Position numbers and translations under genes: made by a program. From Spartobacteria bacterium (lineage in GTDB: Bacteria; Verrucomicrobiota; Verrucomicrobiia; Chthoniobacterales; UBA10450): 64,000 nucleotides of DNA. Every line of letters begins with the position of its first letter. Position 1 is the first letter of the stretch. The notes beneath the pieces were generated by a model. It had not been told where the DNA came from. It ran no database searches and saw only the letters and a program-made list of their open reading frames with translations. The stretch lies in contig PNAA01000057.1 in assembly GCA_003169975.1 (NCBI GenBank), positions 1 to 64,000 on the forward strand, given 5' to 3'. Positions 15,276-24,108 of the stretch are shown one piece after another.

Positions 15276-17338
15276 GGCAGTTGGGTCGGGTTGATGATCT
15301 CAACAACGCCCCCCAGATCGCGAACCTTTTGTTCGAAATCCGACGTGCCGCCCAGGCCATCGCCGGTCGGTTTCTCGTCCCAAACGAGAAGCGCATGGAT
15401 CCTGGCGCTATCGGGGGCTTCGACCCGCGCGGTGTTGATGATCCAGAGATTATTGCGCGCGTAAATTGAGACGTCGTTAGGCTCTTTCCCGAGCCGCTCG
15501 GGTTGGGTCGCGACTTCGGCCTTGTCGCGCAGGGCATGAAAGCGCTGCACCCAGTCGTTCCCCGCATGGCGCACAGAATCACGCACAAAATCATCGACCT
15601 CCTGCGCGAGGAGCAAACGGAGCTGGGCGCCACGACGCAGAGACTCTTCGGCGAAAAGAATGTCGGCTCCGCACGCGCCGCCGCAGACCGCGAGGTCGTT
15701 TGCGCCGACGTTCCATTGCTCAAGCTGTTGCGCGATTCTCGTGCGCACGGCTTCTGCCTTTCCCGCGGGAAAGCGTGGCATCTTCCGATCCGGCTTGTCG
15801 ATCATGTGCCCGCTGCAAATCACCACCTTGTCGAAGCGCGCGGAAGGATGCCGAAGTTCGCTCAACCTTTGCTCAAGCAGCGCGGCGACCGGTTCGACCG
15901 TTTCGGGTTGGTACCCGAGGAGTTGGAAAAGCTGCACCTGCTCGAACATCGAGCGGATGTTGAACCAGGTGAGATTCGGGTTCGCGGTCGCCTGCTCGTA
16001 ATCGTCGAGCGCTTCCTGCTGGTGGCTGAGCCCGAGATGGAGTTCGCCGAGAGTGGCGCGCGCCCAAACGGTGTCGCTTTCCAGTTTTCCTGTCGCGGCG
16101 AGTCGCACGACCGTCTGAAGATCGGCGAGGTCGGGAACTTCCGGTTTCACCGTGCGCTGGTTCGCTTGCGCGACATGCTCCAGCAGCACCGCAAGGGTGA
16201 CGACGTTGATGCCATTGAAATAGCTGTCGAGATCGTGGCGGATGGCGACTTCATAAGTGTCGAGCGATTTACGCGCGGTGGTCGCGTTGCGAGACGCGAG
16301 GGCCAGACGTTCCTCCAGTTTTTCCGCGCGGCTCCACGTCGTGCGCCACATGTCTTTGTAGACGCGACCGAGGATGCCTTGCGCCTCGTTATCACCGGGC
16401 ATGACTTTCGCCAGATCGCCTACCTTCTGTTCTGCTTCGCGCGTGCGGCCAAGACGATTGGCGAGCAATGCGAGCTGAGTTTTGACGCGGAACTCCTCCG
16501 CGGAACCGGCCCCGTCCAGATCCTCGCACAACTCCTTGAAGACCTTTTCCGACTGCGCGAACCGCCCGAGCGCGAGCAGCGCATCACCGCATTGGCGCAG
16601 TAGCTTGCGGCGATAGTAGGGCGACGGCACATCGCCGGCGAGAGTGAGAATGTCCTCGGCACGGCCCTCTTTGCCGGCGATCGTCACGCGCTGATTCCAC
16701 TCCTCCGATTGCGCCTGGTAATGCTTGAAGCGCGCGGTCCCGATCTGGCTCGCATCCGGCGGCACGAGCTTCGGCAGATTGCTGTAAACTGGGCTGCCCT
16801 CAGTGGTGCGGTCGGCGGCGACGGCTTTGCGCAACGTTTCTCCAAGGCGCGACGCCTCGGCGGCGACTTCCTTCTCCCAAGCAGCGTCGCGCGCGAGACC
16901 GACGCGGAAAAGTTTGCCATCGTATTTAAAAGTGCGTTGTGGCGCGACGTCGAACGGGCGATCGGCCCAGCCCGCGTGCAGACAGATCACGCCACGCGGA
17001 CCAACCGTGTGACGAATTCCGAGTTCGTAAAAAACATTCGCGTTGAGGATCGAAATGTCCGCGAGCACAAAGTCCGCGGTGACGAGCTCCGCGAACATGT
17101 CCTTGAGAATGTCGCCGGCGCTTTCCTCATCATCGGCACGAAAAGGCTGCAGTCCCGCGGCCTCGAGCGCGGGCTTGAAGAGGTCCTGGTAAACGGCGTT
17201 GAAATCGACCTGCAACACCTCCTCTTTCGCGTCGGCCTTTGGAGATGAATCGCTGCGGGGTTTCTTCGGCACCTCCTTCTTTCCAAAAGGCATGACCACG
17301 AAGACGCGACGCCTGAAGCTCGCTCCATCCGTTGTCAT
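15272..17338 (-). CDS. TRAFs-binding-domain protein with N-terminal nucleotide-binding-like domain and C-terminal SLOG domain
   Basis: A 688-residue protein, first gene of the operon. Residues 10-150 form a Rossmann-like domain (FVVMPFGKK; FRADDEESAGDI; ADFVLADISILNANVFYELG), as in the TIR-like/deoxyribosyltransferase-like N-terminus of bacterial TRAFs-binding (DUF4071) proteins. Residues ~170-500 are helical TPR-like repeats. The C-terminal ~190 residues look like a SLOG domain: ICSGHMID, then CGGACGADILFAEESLRRG. The chosen ATG (MTTDGASFRRRVFVVMPF) is where homology begins; the frame stays open 35 codons upstream without a family match. Likely the nucleotide-sensing or -processing hub. It carries the operon's only exact TCGTTAGGC (15474). 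Confidence 0.8.
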   Translation of the reverse strand: MTTDGASFRRRVFVVMPFGKKEVPKKPRSDSSPKADAKEEVLQVDFNAVYQDLFKPALEAAGLQPFRADDEESAGDILKDMFAELVTADFVLADISILNANVFYELGIRHTVGPRGVICLHAGWADRPFDVAPQRTFKYDGKLFRVGLARDAAWEKEVAAEASRLGETLRKAVAADRTTEGSPVYSNLPKLVPPDASQIGTARFKHYQAQSEEWNQRVTIAGKEGRAEDILTLAGDVPSPYYRRKLLRQCGDALLALGRFAQSEKVFKELCEDLDGAGSAEEFRVKTQLALLANRLGRTREAEQKVGDLAKVMPGDNEAQGILGRVYKDMWRTTWSRAEKLEERLALASRNATTARKSLDTYEVAIRHDLDSYFNGINVVTLAVLLEHVAQANQRTVKPEVPDLADLQTVVRLAATGKLESDTVWARATLGELHLGLSHQQEALDDYEQATANPNLTWFNIRSMFEQVQLFQLLGYQPETVEPVAALLEQRLSELRHPSARFDKVVICSGHMIDKPDRKMPRFPAGKAEAVRTRIAQQLEQWNVGANDLAVCGGACGADILFAEESLRRGAQLRLLLAQEVDDFVRDSVRHAGNDWVQRFHALRDKAEVATQPERLGKEPNDVSIYARNNLWIINTARVEAPDSARIHALLVWDEKPTGDGLGGTSDFEQKVRDLGGVVEIINPTQLP

Positions 17339-17523
17339 GGAGCGATTACAGCGTCGCCCTTTACTCGGGACAAGGAGAATTCCGTGGCTCGAGAGATTAC
17401 CGCGACAGCTCCAAGATGCTCCCAGAAAGAGGCGAATCCTCATCGGCTGGCAAGGCCGCTAACGAGCCGCTGCTTTTTCCTTCAACTATTGCCGCGCACG
17501 CAATAATTCAGCGACGGAAGAAC

Positions 17524-17853
17524 ATGGAACGAATTCGCGCCGCTTCGCTGCAATACTTCATCCGTCCGGTCCAGACCTTCGATCAGTTTCGCGATCAGGT
17601 GAGCGCGCTCGTCGACACCGCAGTCGACTACAAATGTCATCTCATCGTCTTCCCGGAATATTTCAGCGTGCAGCTCCTCGCCCTCGGCAACGTGCAACGG
17701 CCGATCCGCGAGCAGATCCTCGACCTGGCCCAGTGCGTCCCGCGTTACATCGAACTCTTCACGCACCTCGCGCGACAGCACAAGATCTACATCGTCGCCG
17801 GGACGATTCCGGTCTTCGATCGATCCAGCGTCCTTTTTCAGTTTGCGCGGTAA
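17524..17853 (+). pseudogene. Truncated nitrilase-family (carbon-nitrogen hydrolase) gene, N-terminal third
   Basis: Residues 1-109 (from ATG, MERIRAASLQYFIRPVQTFD) match the start of a carbon-nitrogen hydrolase, including the catalytic Glu in LIVFPEYFSVQ and the strand HKIYIVAGTIPVF. The family then needs a catalytic Lys and Cys over a further ~180 residues. Here the frame runs into a short unrelated end and stops at 17853, directly at the palindrome that precedes vapB. The toxin-antitoxin cassette has evidently replaced the 3' part. The frame is also open upstream of the ATG, without support. The product cannot be catalytically active. Confidence 0.75.
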
Positions 17854-17871
17854 TACCGCATCCGGTATTAC
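17850..17871. promoter_or_regulatory. Perfect palindrome upstream of vapB (probable autoregulatory operator)
   Basis: GTAATACC and GGTATTAC form a perfect 8-bp inverted repeat around a 6-base spacer, ending six bases before the antitoxin ATG. AbrB-type VapB antitoxins bind such palindromes at their own promoter. The position therefore fits an autoregulatory operator. No T-run follows, which argues against a terminator. Confidence 0.6.
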
Positions 17872-17877
17872 TGGAAG

Positions 17878-18108
17878 ATGAAGATCACCAGCAAGGGTCA
17901 GGTCACCATCCCGCTGCCGATCCGCGATCGCTTCGGTCTTCAACCCGGCACGGAAGTCGAGTTCGTGGCGGAGAACGGAAAAGTCATTCTCCATCCGCGT
18001 CGAAAACGTTCTCATCCGGTTGATCATTGGCTCCGCCAGGCCACCGGCGTGGCAAAGGGCAAGACAACCACCGCCAGGATTATGAAATTGACCAGAGGCG
18101 AGGACTGA
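17878..18108 (+). CDS. AbrB/MazE-fold antitoxin (VapB-like)
   Basis: A 76-residue protein with the swapped-hairpin AbrB DNA-binding domain at residues 1-45 (MKITSKGQVTIPLPIRDRFG, then LQPGTEVEFVAENGKVIL). The C-terminal tail should wrap and neutralise the toxin. The stop codon overlaps the toxin ATG by one base (TGATG), the usual coupling for toxin-antitoxin genes. The palindrome just upstream is its likely operator. The gene begins 24 bases after the broken nitrilase reading frame, suggesting the cassette arrived by insertion. Confidence 0.9.
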   Translation: MKITSKGQVTIPLPIRDRFGLQPGTEVEFVAENGKVILHPRRKRSHPVDHWLRQATGVAKGKTTTARIMKLTRGED

Positions 18109-18515
18109 TGGCTTTCATGTTCGATTCCAATGTCCTCCTCGACATCGTGACCGCCGACATGAAGTGGCTCGAATGGTCGTCCGATCAATTCCGGCGGGCG
18201 GCCAAAACAGGTCCCGTTCTGATCAACCCAATTATCTACTCTGAACTGGCACCGGCGTTTGATACTCAGTCGGACCTCGACCATTGGCTGCGGCCGCAAC
18301 ATTTTCGCCGTCTGCCATTGCCCTACGAGGCCGGTTTTCGAGCAAGTCGCGCCTTTCTGGAGTATCGCCGGCGAGGTGGTACAAAGAATTCGCCTTTGCC
18401 AGATTTTTACATCGGCGCACATGCCGAAACCGCAGGCTTCACGTTGATCACACGCGATCAAGTCCGCTATCGCACTTATTTTCCCGACCTGAAACTTCTG
18501 GCGCCTGATCGCTGA
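18108..18515 (+). CDS. vapC: PIN-domain ribonuclease toxin (VapC-like)
   Basis: A 135-residue PIN-domain RNase. The acidic residues expected to bind Mg2+ are present: Asp in MFDSNVLLDI, Glu in IIYSELA, Asp in SPLPDFYIGAHA, and Asp in LITRDQVRY. The start used overlaps the antitoxin stop. The frame is open further upstream, but that part lies inside the antitoxin gene. Family toxins cut tRNA or rRNA until bound by the partner antitoxin. Confidence 0.9.
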   Translation: MAFMFDSNVLLDIVTADMKWLEWSSDQFRRAAKTGPVLINPIIYSELAPAFDTQSDLDHWLRPQHFRRLPLPYEAGFRASRAFLEYRRRGGTKNSPLPDFYIGAHAETAGFTLITRDQVRYRTYFPDLKLLAPDR

Positions 18516-18642
18516 TCGCTTTTGTCCTGCCCACCTGAAGCGACGCCACTGCGAAAGACATAAGCGACCAACTGTGCGCCCTCGTCTCGGACGCAATCGC
18601 TCCCTGCCCCACCCCGCCACGACAGGTGAAAACATTCCTCGA

Positions 18643-18670
18643 TTGCGAGTCCTTGGAAACTGTTTATACT
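18643..18670 (+). promoter_or_regulatory. Predicted sigma-70-type promoter of the TetR-efflux operon
   Basis: TTGCGA (-35) and TATACT (-10) are separated by 16 bases in an AT-richer patch between the PIN toxin and the TetR gene. Transcription would begin about 30 bases before the ATG at 18707. This argues against the longer TetR reading frame that opens upstream of these boxes. Based on pattern only. Confidence 0.4.
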
Positions 18671-18706
18671 CGTTGCGTTTCCTCAGTCTATCGAAAGCAA
18701 AGCAGG

Positions 18707-19372
18707 ATGCGGCGAAGTACGAAAAACACGGAACGGTTGGTGGCCCCGCAAATTTCGGCGGCGGCGAAAGCTGCCGCGCGCAGCGCCGTCTCCCCTCGCC
18801 GGCGCCTGTTAGAAGCCGCCCGCGGGCATTTTCTGAGTCATGGTTTCCGCAGCGTGACGATGGACGATCTCGCGGCGGAACTGGGCATGAGCAAGAAAAC
18901 GCTCTATGCGCACTTCCCGGGCAAGGAGGCGCTCCTCGAGGCCGTGATGAAAGACAAATTTGAGCGCGTCGACGCGACGCTTCAGATGATCGAACGCAGT
19001 CAGCCGGATGATTTCGCCGCCCTGCTGCGCGCGATGCTCGAGGGGATGCAGCGCGAGCTGGCCGAGCTCAAGCCGCCCTTCGTGCGCGATATGCGTCTCA
19101 AAGCGCCGCACATTTTCCAGCGTCTCGAACAACGGCGCGCTCGCCTCATCGAAACGCATTTCCGCAGTTTGTTCCTGGCCGGGCAGCGTTCCGGCGACGT
19201 GCGCCGCGATATCTCCGCCACCCTCATGATCGAGACCATTTTGGCAGCGATACAGGCGATCATGAATCCGCAGAAACTGGAGGAATTGGGCCTCTCACCG
19301 AAGGAAGCTTTCGCCGGCGTGATCGGAATCGTGCTGCGCGGCGTGCTCCTGCCACCAAAAGGGAAGCGATGA
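18707..19372 (+). CDS. TetR-family transcriptional regulator of the efflux operon
   Basis: A 221-residue repressor. The TetR helix-turn-helix is at about residues 35-80 (RRRLLEAARGHFLSHGFRSV, then MDDLAAELGMSKKTLYAHFP). The C-terminal ligand domain is helical and ends in LRGVLLPPKGKR. The ATG chosen lies downstream of a credible promoter; the frame is open 27 codons further up. Its stop overlaps the start of the membrane-fusion gene, so it is the first gene of a four-gene operon that it probably represses, as CecR does for ybhGFSR in Escherichia coli. Confidence 0.88.
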   Translation: MRRSTKNTERLVAPQISAAAKAAARSAVSPRRRLLEAARGHFLSHGFRSVTMDDLAAELGMSKKTLYAHFPGKEALLEAVMKDKFERVDATLQMIERSQPDDFAALLRAMLEGMQRELAELKPPFVRDMRLKAPHIFQRLEQRRARLIETHFRSLFLAGQRSGDVRRDISATLMIETILAAIQAIMNPQKLEELGLSPKEAFAGVIGIVLRGVLLPPKGKR

Positions 19373-20145
19373 AGACAGGACGAATCTTACGCAGTGTTGT
19401 TTGCCTAACGAGTGCAGCCTTGTTCTTCCCCGGTTGCCAAAAGGCGCCAACCGATCGTGCCCAGGGCTACGTCGAGGGTGAGTACGTCTACGTCAGCTCA
19501 CCGCTCGGCGGTATTCTCGATCATCTGGGCGTGCAACGCGGCCAGCAGGTCACCGCCGGTAAGCCGCTTTTTTCCCTCGATCCGACGATGGAAGTGGCGG
19601 CGCGCGACCAGGCGAACGCGGCGCTCGCTCTTTCCGAGGCAAACTTCAATCGGCAGCAACAGCTCTTTCGCGAAGGGCCCTCGGCCGCGCAGGACCTGGA
19701 CAACGCCCGTTCCGTGCGGGACCAGAACCGCCAGCAGCTCGCGCAGGCGGAGTGGAATCTTTCGCAGATGAAGCAGGCCGCGCCGCAGGCCGCATTGGTT
19801 TACGACACGCTTTACCGGCAGGGTGAATTTGTCCCGGCCGGCAAACCGATCGTCGCTCTTCTCCCGCCGCCCAACATCAAGGTGCGCGCCTTCGTTCCCG
19901 AGACGCGCGTCGGCTCGATTCATCCCGGCGACACGGCACGAGTCACGGTGGACGGGGTGAGCGAGCCGTTCATCGGCCGCGTGAGCTACATTTCGCCGCG
20001 CGCCGAATACACACCGCCGGTCATCTACAGCCAGGAGAGCCGCGAAAAATTTGTCTTCATGGTCGAATCGGTTTTCGATCCCGCGATTGCGGCCAAGCTG
20101 CATCCCGGTCAGCCGGTGGATGTTCAATTCGAACCGAAAAAATGA
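19369..20145 (+). CDS. HlyD-family membrane fusion lipoprotein of an ABC efflux system (YbhG-like)
   Basis: A 258-residue periplasmic adaptor. The signal sequence ends in a lipobox-like FFPGC. The biotinyl-lipoyl half-motifs flank a short helical hairpin: VSSPLGGILDHLGVQRGQQV, then the hairpin (ALALSEANFNRQQQLFREG to LAQAEWNLSQMKQAAPQ). The barrel domain follows (VRAFVPETRVGSIHPGD). It should link the inner-membrane ABC transporter downstream to an outer-membrane channel encoded elsewhere. ATGA overlaps at both ends show tight translational coupling with tetR and the ATPase gene. A GCCTAACGA copy (19403) falls inside the signal peptide as C-L-T-S. Confidence 0.9.
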   Translation: MKTGRILRSVVCLTSAALFFPGCQKAPTDRAQGYVEGEYVYVSSPLGGILDHLGVQRGQQVTAGKPLFSLDPTMEVAARDQANAALALSEANFNRQQQLFREGPSAAQDLDNARSVRDQNRQQLAQAEWNLSQMKQAAPQAALVYDTLYRQGEFVPAGKPIVALLPPPNIKVRAFVPETRVGSIHPGDTARVTVDGVSEPFIGRVSYISPRAEYTPPVIYSQESREKFVFMVESVFDPAIAAKLHPGQPVDVQFEPKK

Positions 20146-21068
20146 ACGCCGAATCGGCGATCGACGTGCGCGGTATGACGAAGCGCTTCGGCGGGCGCAC
20201 GGTGGTCGATCATGTCGATCTGCAGGTGCACACGGGGCAGATCTACGGTTTTCTCGGCCCGAACGGCAGCGGCAAAACGACTTTCTTGCGCATGCTCTGC
20301 GGCTTGCTCCGCGCCGACGACGGCAGCGGTCGCGTGCTCGGCTATGACGTGATCGCGGAGAGCGATGCGATCAAACGCGAGGTCGGCTACATGACGCAGC
20401 GCTTCAGTTTTTGGGAAGACCTGAGCATCGAGGAGAATCTGGATTTCGTCGCCCGCATGTATGCGGTCAAGAACCGGCGGGCGACGGTCAGGGAAAGTAT
20501 CGCGCAGCTCGGCCTCGCCGGCCGGAAAAAACAACTCGCGGGAGAACTTTCCGGCGGCTGGAAGCAACGCCTCGCGCTCGCCGCCTGCCTGATTCACAAA
20601 CCGAAGCTGCTCCTGCTCGACGAGCCGACCGCGGGCGTGGACCCGAAAGCGCGGCGTGATTTCTGGGAACAGATCCACCAGCTTTCGGCCGAGGGGCTGA
20701 CCTTTCTCATCACGACGCATTACATGGACGAAGCCGAGCGCTGTCATCGGCTGGCTTACATTTCCTTCGGCAAACTCTTGGCCGACGGCTCGGTCGATGA
20801 TGTCATCGCGCAGGTCGGCCTAACGACATGGTCGGTGAGCGGCCCCGACCTGCCGCACCTGGCCGAGCAACTTCGCACCCAACCGGGCGTGCAACAGGCG
20901 GTCGCCTTCGGGAACGCCCTGCACGTGAGCAGCGACGACGCGACCGCTCTCAAGCAGGCGATCGCCCCCTTCCAGCATCCGCCCTACGATTGGCGCGAGA
21001 TTCCCTCGGGATTGGAGGACGCCTTCATCAGCCTGATGGAAGGCTCGAAAGACAATTTCACGCCATGA
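20142..21068 (+). CDS. ABC transporter ATP-binding protein (YbhF-like, single NBD)
   Basis: A 308-residue ATPase with Walker A GPNGSGKTT, Q-loop MTQRFSFWEDLS, signature LSGGWKQRLALA, Walker B LLLLDEPTAGVDP and a switch His in ITTHYMDEAERC. The C-terminal ~80 residues are the usual extension of ABC-2-type exporters. The start overlaps the HlyD gene and the stop overlaps the permease gene (ATGA). With one ATPase and one permease gene the complex is probably a homodimer of each, exporting drugs, lipids or metabolites. Confidence 0.93.
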   Translation: MNAESAIDVRGMTKRFGGRTVVDHVDLQVHTGQIYGFLGPNGSGKTTFLRMLCGLLRADDGSGRVLGYDVIAESDAIKREVGYMTQRFSFWEDLSIEENLDFVARMYAVKNRRATVRESIAQLGLAGRKKQLAGELSGGWKQRLALAACLIHKPKLLLLDEPTAGVDPKARRDFWEQIHQLSAEGLTFLITTHYMDEAERCHRLAYISFGKLLADGSVDDVIAQVGLTTWSVSGPDLPHLAEQLRTQPGVQQAVAFGNALHVSSDDATALKQAIAPFQHPPYDWREIPSGLEDAFISLMEGSKDNFTP

Positions 21069-22207
21069 CGCGTCATCCAAAATTCTCCTTCGGCCGCCTG
21101 CGCGGCATCATCGTGAAGGAGTTCACCCAGATGCGGCGCGACCGGCTCACCTTCGCGATGATGCTCGGCATTCCGCTGATCCAGCTCACGCTCTTCGGTT
21201 ACGCGATCAACTCAGACCCGCGCCATCTCCCGGCCGCCGTCGTCCTCGCCGATCGCGGCCCCTACGGGCGGACACTGCTCTATGCGATGAAGAACAGCAC
21301 CTACTTCAATTTCGTCGAGCAGGTCGCGACCGAAAAAGAAGCCCACAATCTGCTGGCGCGCGGCGAGGTGCAGTTCGTGATCAATATCCCGCAGAATTTC
21401 ACGCGCGATCTTCTGCGCGGCGATCGCCCGGCCATCCTCGTGGAAGCCGACGCGAGCGACCCGGTGGCGACCGGTAACGCCCTCGGCTCGTTAGGCAACG
21501 TCGTCAACACGGCGCTGCAACAAGACCTGAAAGGATCGCTCGCCTCGCTCAACGCCACCGACGGCCCGGTCGATGTGCAGATCCACGCGCTCTACAACCC
21601 GGAGATCGTCACGCAATACAACATCGTGCCCGGCCTCATGGGCGTGATCCTGACCATGACCATGATCATGATCACCGGCCTCGCGATCACCCGCGAACGC
21701 GAGCGCGGCACGATGGAAAACCTCCTCTCCATGCCGACCCGCCCGAGCGAAGTGTTGATCGGGAAAATCGTGCCCTACATCATGGTCGGCTACATCCAAG
21801 TCGGGGTCATTCTGGTCGCGGCGCATTTTCTTTTTCATGTGCCGATGCACGGCAGCATTATTCTCCTGCTCCTGGTCGCGCTCGTCTTCATCGCCGCCAA
21901 CCTCGCCATGGGCATCACCTTTTCGACCATCGCGAAAAATCAGCTGCAGGCGGTGCAGATGACCTTCTTCGTCTTTCTGCCCTCGATCCTCCTCTCCGGA
22001 TTCATGTTCCCGTTTCGCGGCATGCCGCCGTGGGCGCAGGTGATCGGTGAATTTTTCCCGCTGACCCATTTTCTCCGGATCGTGCGCGGGATTTTGCTGA
22101 AAGGAAATGCCTTCAACGACGTCATCCTGCAGCTCTGGCAGATCGCGCTCTTCGCCCTCATCGCCCTCATCATCGGGGTGAAGCGCTACCGGCAGACGCT
22201 CGATTAA
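21065..22207 (+). CDS. ABC-2 type permease (YbhS/YbhR-like)
   Basis: A 380-residue membrane protein. One TM near residues 30-50 (MMLGIPLIQLTLFGYAIN) is followed by a large periplasmic domain (about 55-175). Five further TMs make the ABC-2 core, with the coupling-region motif ITRERERGTMENLLSMPTRP typical of the family. The ATG overlaps the stop of the ATPase gene; the frame is open further upstream but that part lies within the ATPase gene. A TCGTTAGGC copy at 21488 encodes S-L-G. Confidence 0.93.
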   Translation: MTRHPKFSFGRLRGIIVKEFTQMRRDRLTFAMMLGIPLIQLTLFGYAINSDPRHLPAAVVLADRGPYGRTLLYAMKNSTYFNFVEQVATEKEAHNLLARGEVQFVINIPQNFTRDLLRGDRPAILVEADASDPVATGNALGSLGNVVNTALQQDLKGSLASLNATDGPVDVQIHALYNPEIVTQYNIVPGLMGVILTMTMIMITGLAITRERERGTMENLLSMPTRPSEVLIGKIVPYIMVGYIQVGVILVAAHFLFHVPMHGSIILLLLVALVFIAANLAMGITFSTIAKNQLQAVQMTFFVFLPSILLSGFMFPFRGMPPWAQVIGEFFPLTHFLRIVRGILLKGNAFNDVILQLWQIALFALIALIIGVKRYRQTLD

Positions 22208-22254
22208 CGATCTGGTCTTGCCCCGGCGGCTGCAGAAGTAAAAACTGCTGTGCT

Positions 22255-24108
22255 GTGGAACTGCGCACCGCCCTCAAGAAACATTTCGGCTACTCGGCCT
22301 TCCGTCCGTTGCAGGAGGAGATTGTCCGCGACGCGCTCGCCGGGCGTGATGTTTTTGCGCTCATGCCGACGGGGGGCGGGAAGTCGCTTTGTTTTCAATT
22401 GCCCGCCTTGTTGCGTGAGGGCCTAACGATCGTGATTTCGCCGCTCATTTCTCTGATGAAAGACCAGGTCGACGCGCTCCAGGCGAGCGGCGTGGCGGCG
22501 ACGTTTTTGAATTCCGCGCTCGATGGCACGCAGGCGCGCTCGCGGCTGCGCGGATTGTACAACGGCGAGTTCCACCTCCTCTACGTCGCGCCGGAACGGC
22601 TCATGCTCGAGTCGTTTATCGAGAAAGTGAAAGAGTGGAACGTCGCGCAGATCGCGATCGACGAAGCGCATTGCATCAGCGAATGGGGCCACGATTTCCG
22701 CCCCGAGTACCGCGAACTCGTCCGGCTCCGGGAAATTTTGCCCAACGTCCCGATCATGGGGCTAACCGCGACCGCGACGGAGCGCGTGCGGAGCGACATC
22801 CTGCAGCAACTGAAACTGCGCGACCCGCAGTGTTACGTCGCCAGTTTCGATCGGCCCAACCTGACTTACCGCGTCGTCCCGAAATCGTCGCCTTATGATC
22901 AGTTGCTCGAGTTCCTGCGCACTCGGCCTAACGACAGCGGGATTGTCTATTGCGCGAGCCGCAAGACCGCCGATTCCGTGGCCGCGAAACTGAACGCCGA
23001 CCGCATCCCGGCGAAGCCGTATCACGCCGGGCTTGAAGCGGACGAGCGCTCGCGCAACCAGGAGATGTTCCTGCGCGACGACGTGCGGGTGGTAAGCGCG
23101 ACGATCGCGTTCGGGATGGGGATCAATAAACCGAACGTCCGCTTCGTCGTGCACTACGATCTGCCGAAGAACATCGAGAGTTATTACCAGGAGACGGGCC
23201 GCGCGGGGCGCGACGGATTGCCGAGCGATTGCGTCCTCCTTTTCAGCGCGAGCGACGTGGTCAAGCAAACGCGTTTCATCGAGGAGAAAAGCGAGAGCGA
23301 AGCGCGGATCGCGCGCGAGCAACTGCGGCAGATGGTGCACTACGCCGAGACGCGCGAATGCCGCCGCACCACCCTCCTGCGCTATTTCGCGGAGGAACGG
23401 CCTAACGAATCATGCAACGGCTGCGACAACTGTCTCAACCCGCGCGAAACTTTCGACGGCACCGTCGCGGCGCAAAAATTTCTCTCCTGTGTCCTCCGCG
23501 TGCACCAAAAAAGCGGTTTCGCTTTCGGCCTGAACCACATCGTCGAAGTGCTAACCGGCGCCGATACGGAACCGATCCGTCAGCGTGGACATGACAAAAT
23601 CTCGACCTACGGCATCGGGAGCGAATTGAAGCGCGACGCCTGGCAGGCGCTCGGGCGCGAATTGCTGCGCCTCGGCCTGGTCGAAGTCGCGCCCGGAAAA
23701 TTTGCGACCTTGCAGGTGACAGAGGCGGGACGCGCGGCGCTGCGCGACCGCACCCCGATCACTCTCACGAAACAGGTCGAAAAAGCCGCCGCGAAAGTGA
23801 AGCAGCGCGCCGGTGAAATCGAGTGCGACGAAGCGCTCTTCGAAAAACTGCGCGGCGTCCGCCGCGCCCTGGCCGACGCCCGCAATTTGCCGGCCTACGT
23901 CATTTTCTCCGACGTCGCGCTGCGCGAGATGGCGCGCTCCTATCCGACGACCCCGGCGGAATTCCGTCGCATCCCTGGTGTGGGCGAACAGAAGCTGAAG
24001 GATTTCGCCGAACCTTTCCTTTTCGCGATCGCCGATTATCTGCAATCGAATCCGCGGCAATCATTCGCCCGCCTAACGAACTACGTTCGCGCGCAGCGGC
24101 GAAGTTGA
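22255..24108 (+). CDS. recQ: ATP-dependent DNA helicase RecQ
   Basis: A 617-residue superfamily-2 helicase acting in recombination and fork repair. It starts at GTG. Motif 0 is FGYSAFRPLQEEIV, Walker A is MPTGGGKSLCFQLP, and motif II is DEAHCISEWGHDFRPEY. Motif VI is YYQETGRAGRDGLPS. The zinc site uses the cysteines of RECRRTT and SCNGCDNC. The winged helix and an HRDC domain (EKLRGVRRALADARNLPAYV) complete the C-terminus. Four exact copies of the 9-mer (22421, 22926, 23400, 24071) fall in poorly conserved places. The short gene downstream encodes the HTH module often fused to RecQ. Confidence 0.96.
   Translation: MELRTALKKHFGYSAFRPLQEEIVRDALAGRDVFALMPTGGGKSLCFQLPALLREGLTIVISPLISLMKDQVDALQASGVAATFLNSALDGTQARSRLRGLYNGEFHLLYVAPERLMLESFIEKVKEWNVAQIAIDEAHCISEWGHDFRPEYRELVRLREILPNVPIMGLTATATERVRSDILQQLKLRDPQCYVASFDRPNLTYRVVPKSSPYDQLLEFLRTRPNDSGIVYCASRKTADSVAAKLNADRIPAKPYHAGLEADERSRNQEMFLRDDVRVVSATIAFGMGINKPNVRFVVHYDLPKNIESYYQETGRAGRDGLPSDCVLLFSASDVVKQTRFIEEKSESEARIAREQLRQMVHYAETRECRRTTLLRYFAEERPNESCNGCDNCLNPRETFDGTVAAQKFLSCVLRVHQKSGFAFGLNHIVEVLTGADTEPIRQRGHDKISTYGIGSELKRDAWQALGRELLRLGLVEVAPGKFATLQVTEAGRAALRDRTPITLTKQVEKAAAKVKQRAGEIECDEALFEKLRGVRRALADARNLPAYVIFSDVALREMARSYPTTPAEFRRIPGVGEQKLKDFAEPFLFAIADYLQSNPRQSFARLTNYVRAQRRS

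Noticed and set aside
13639-17338. Classical CBASS locus (cyclase plus patatin)
   Set aside because: No CD-NTase (GS...DxD) gene is present, nor Cap2/Cap3; only the patatin effector is shared with CBASS.
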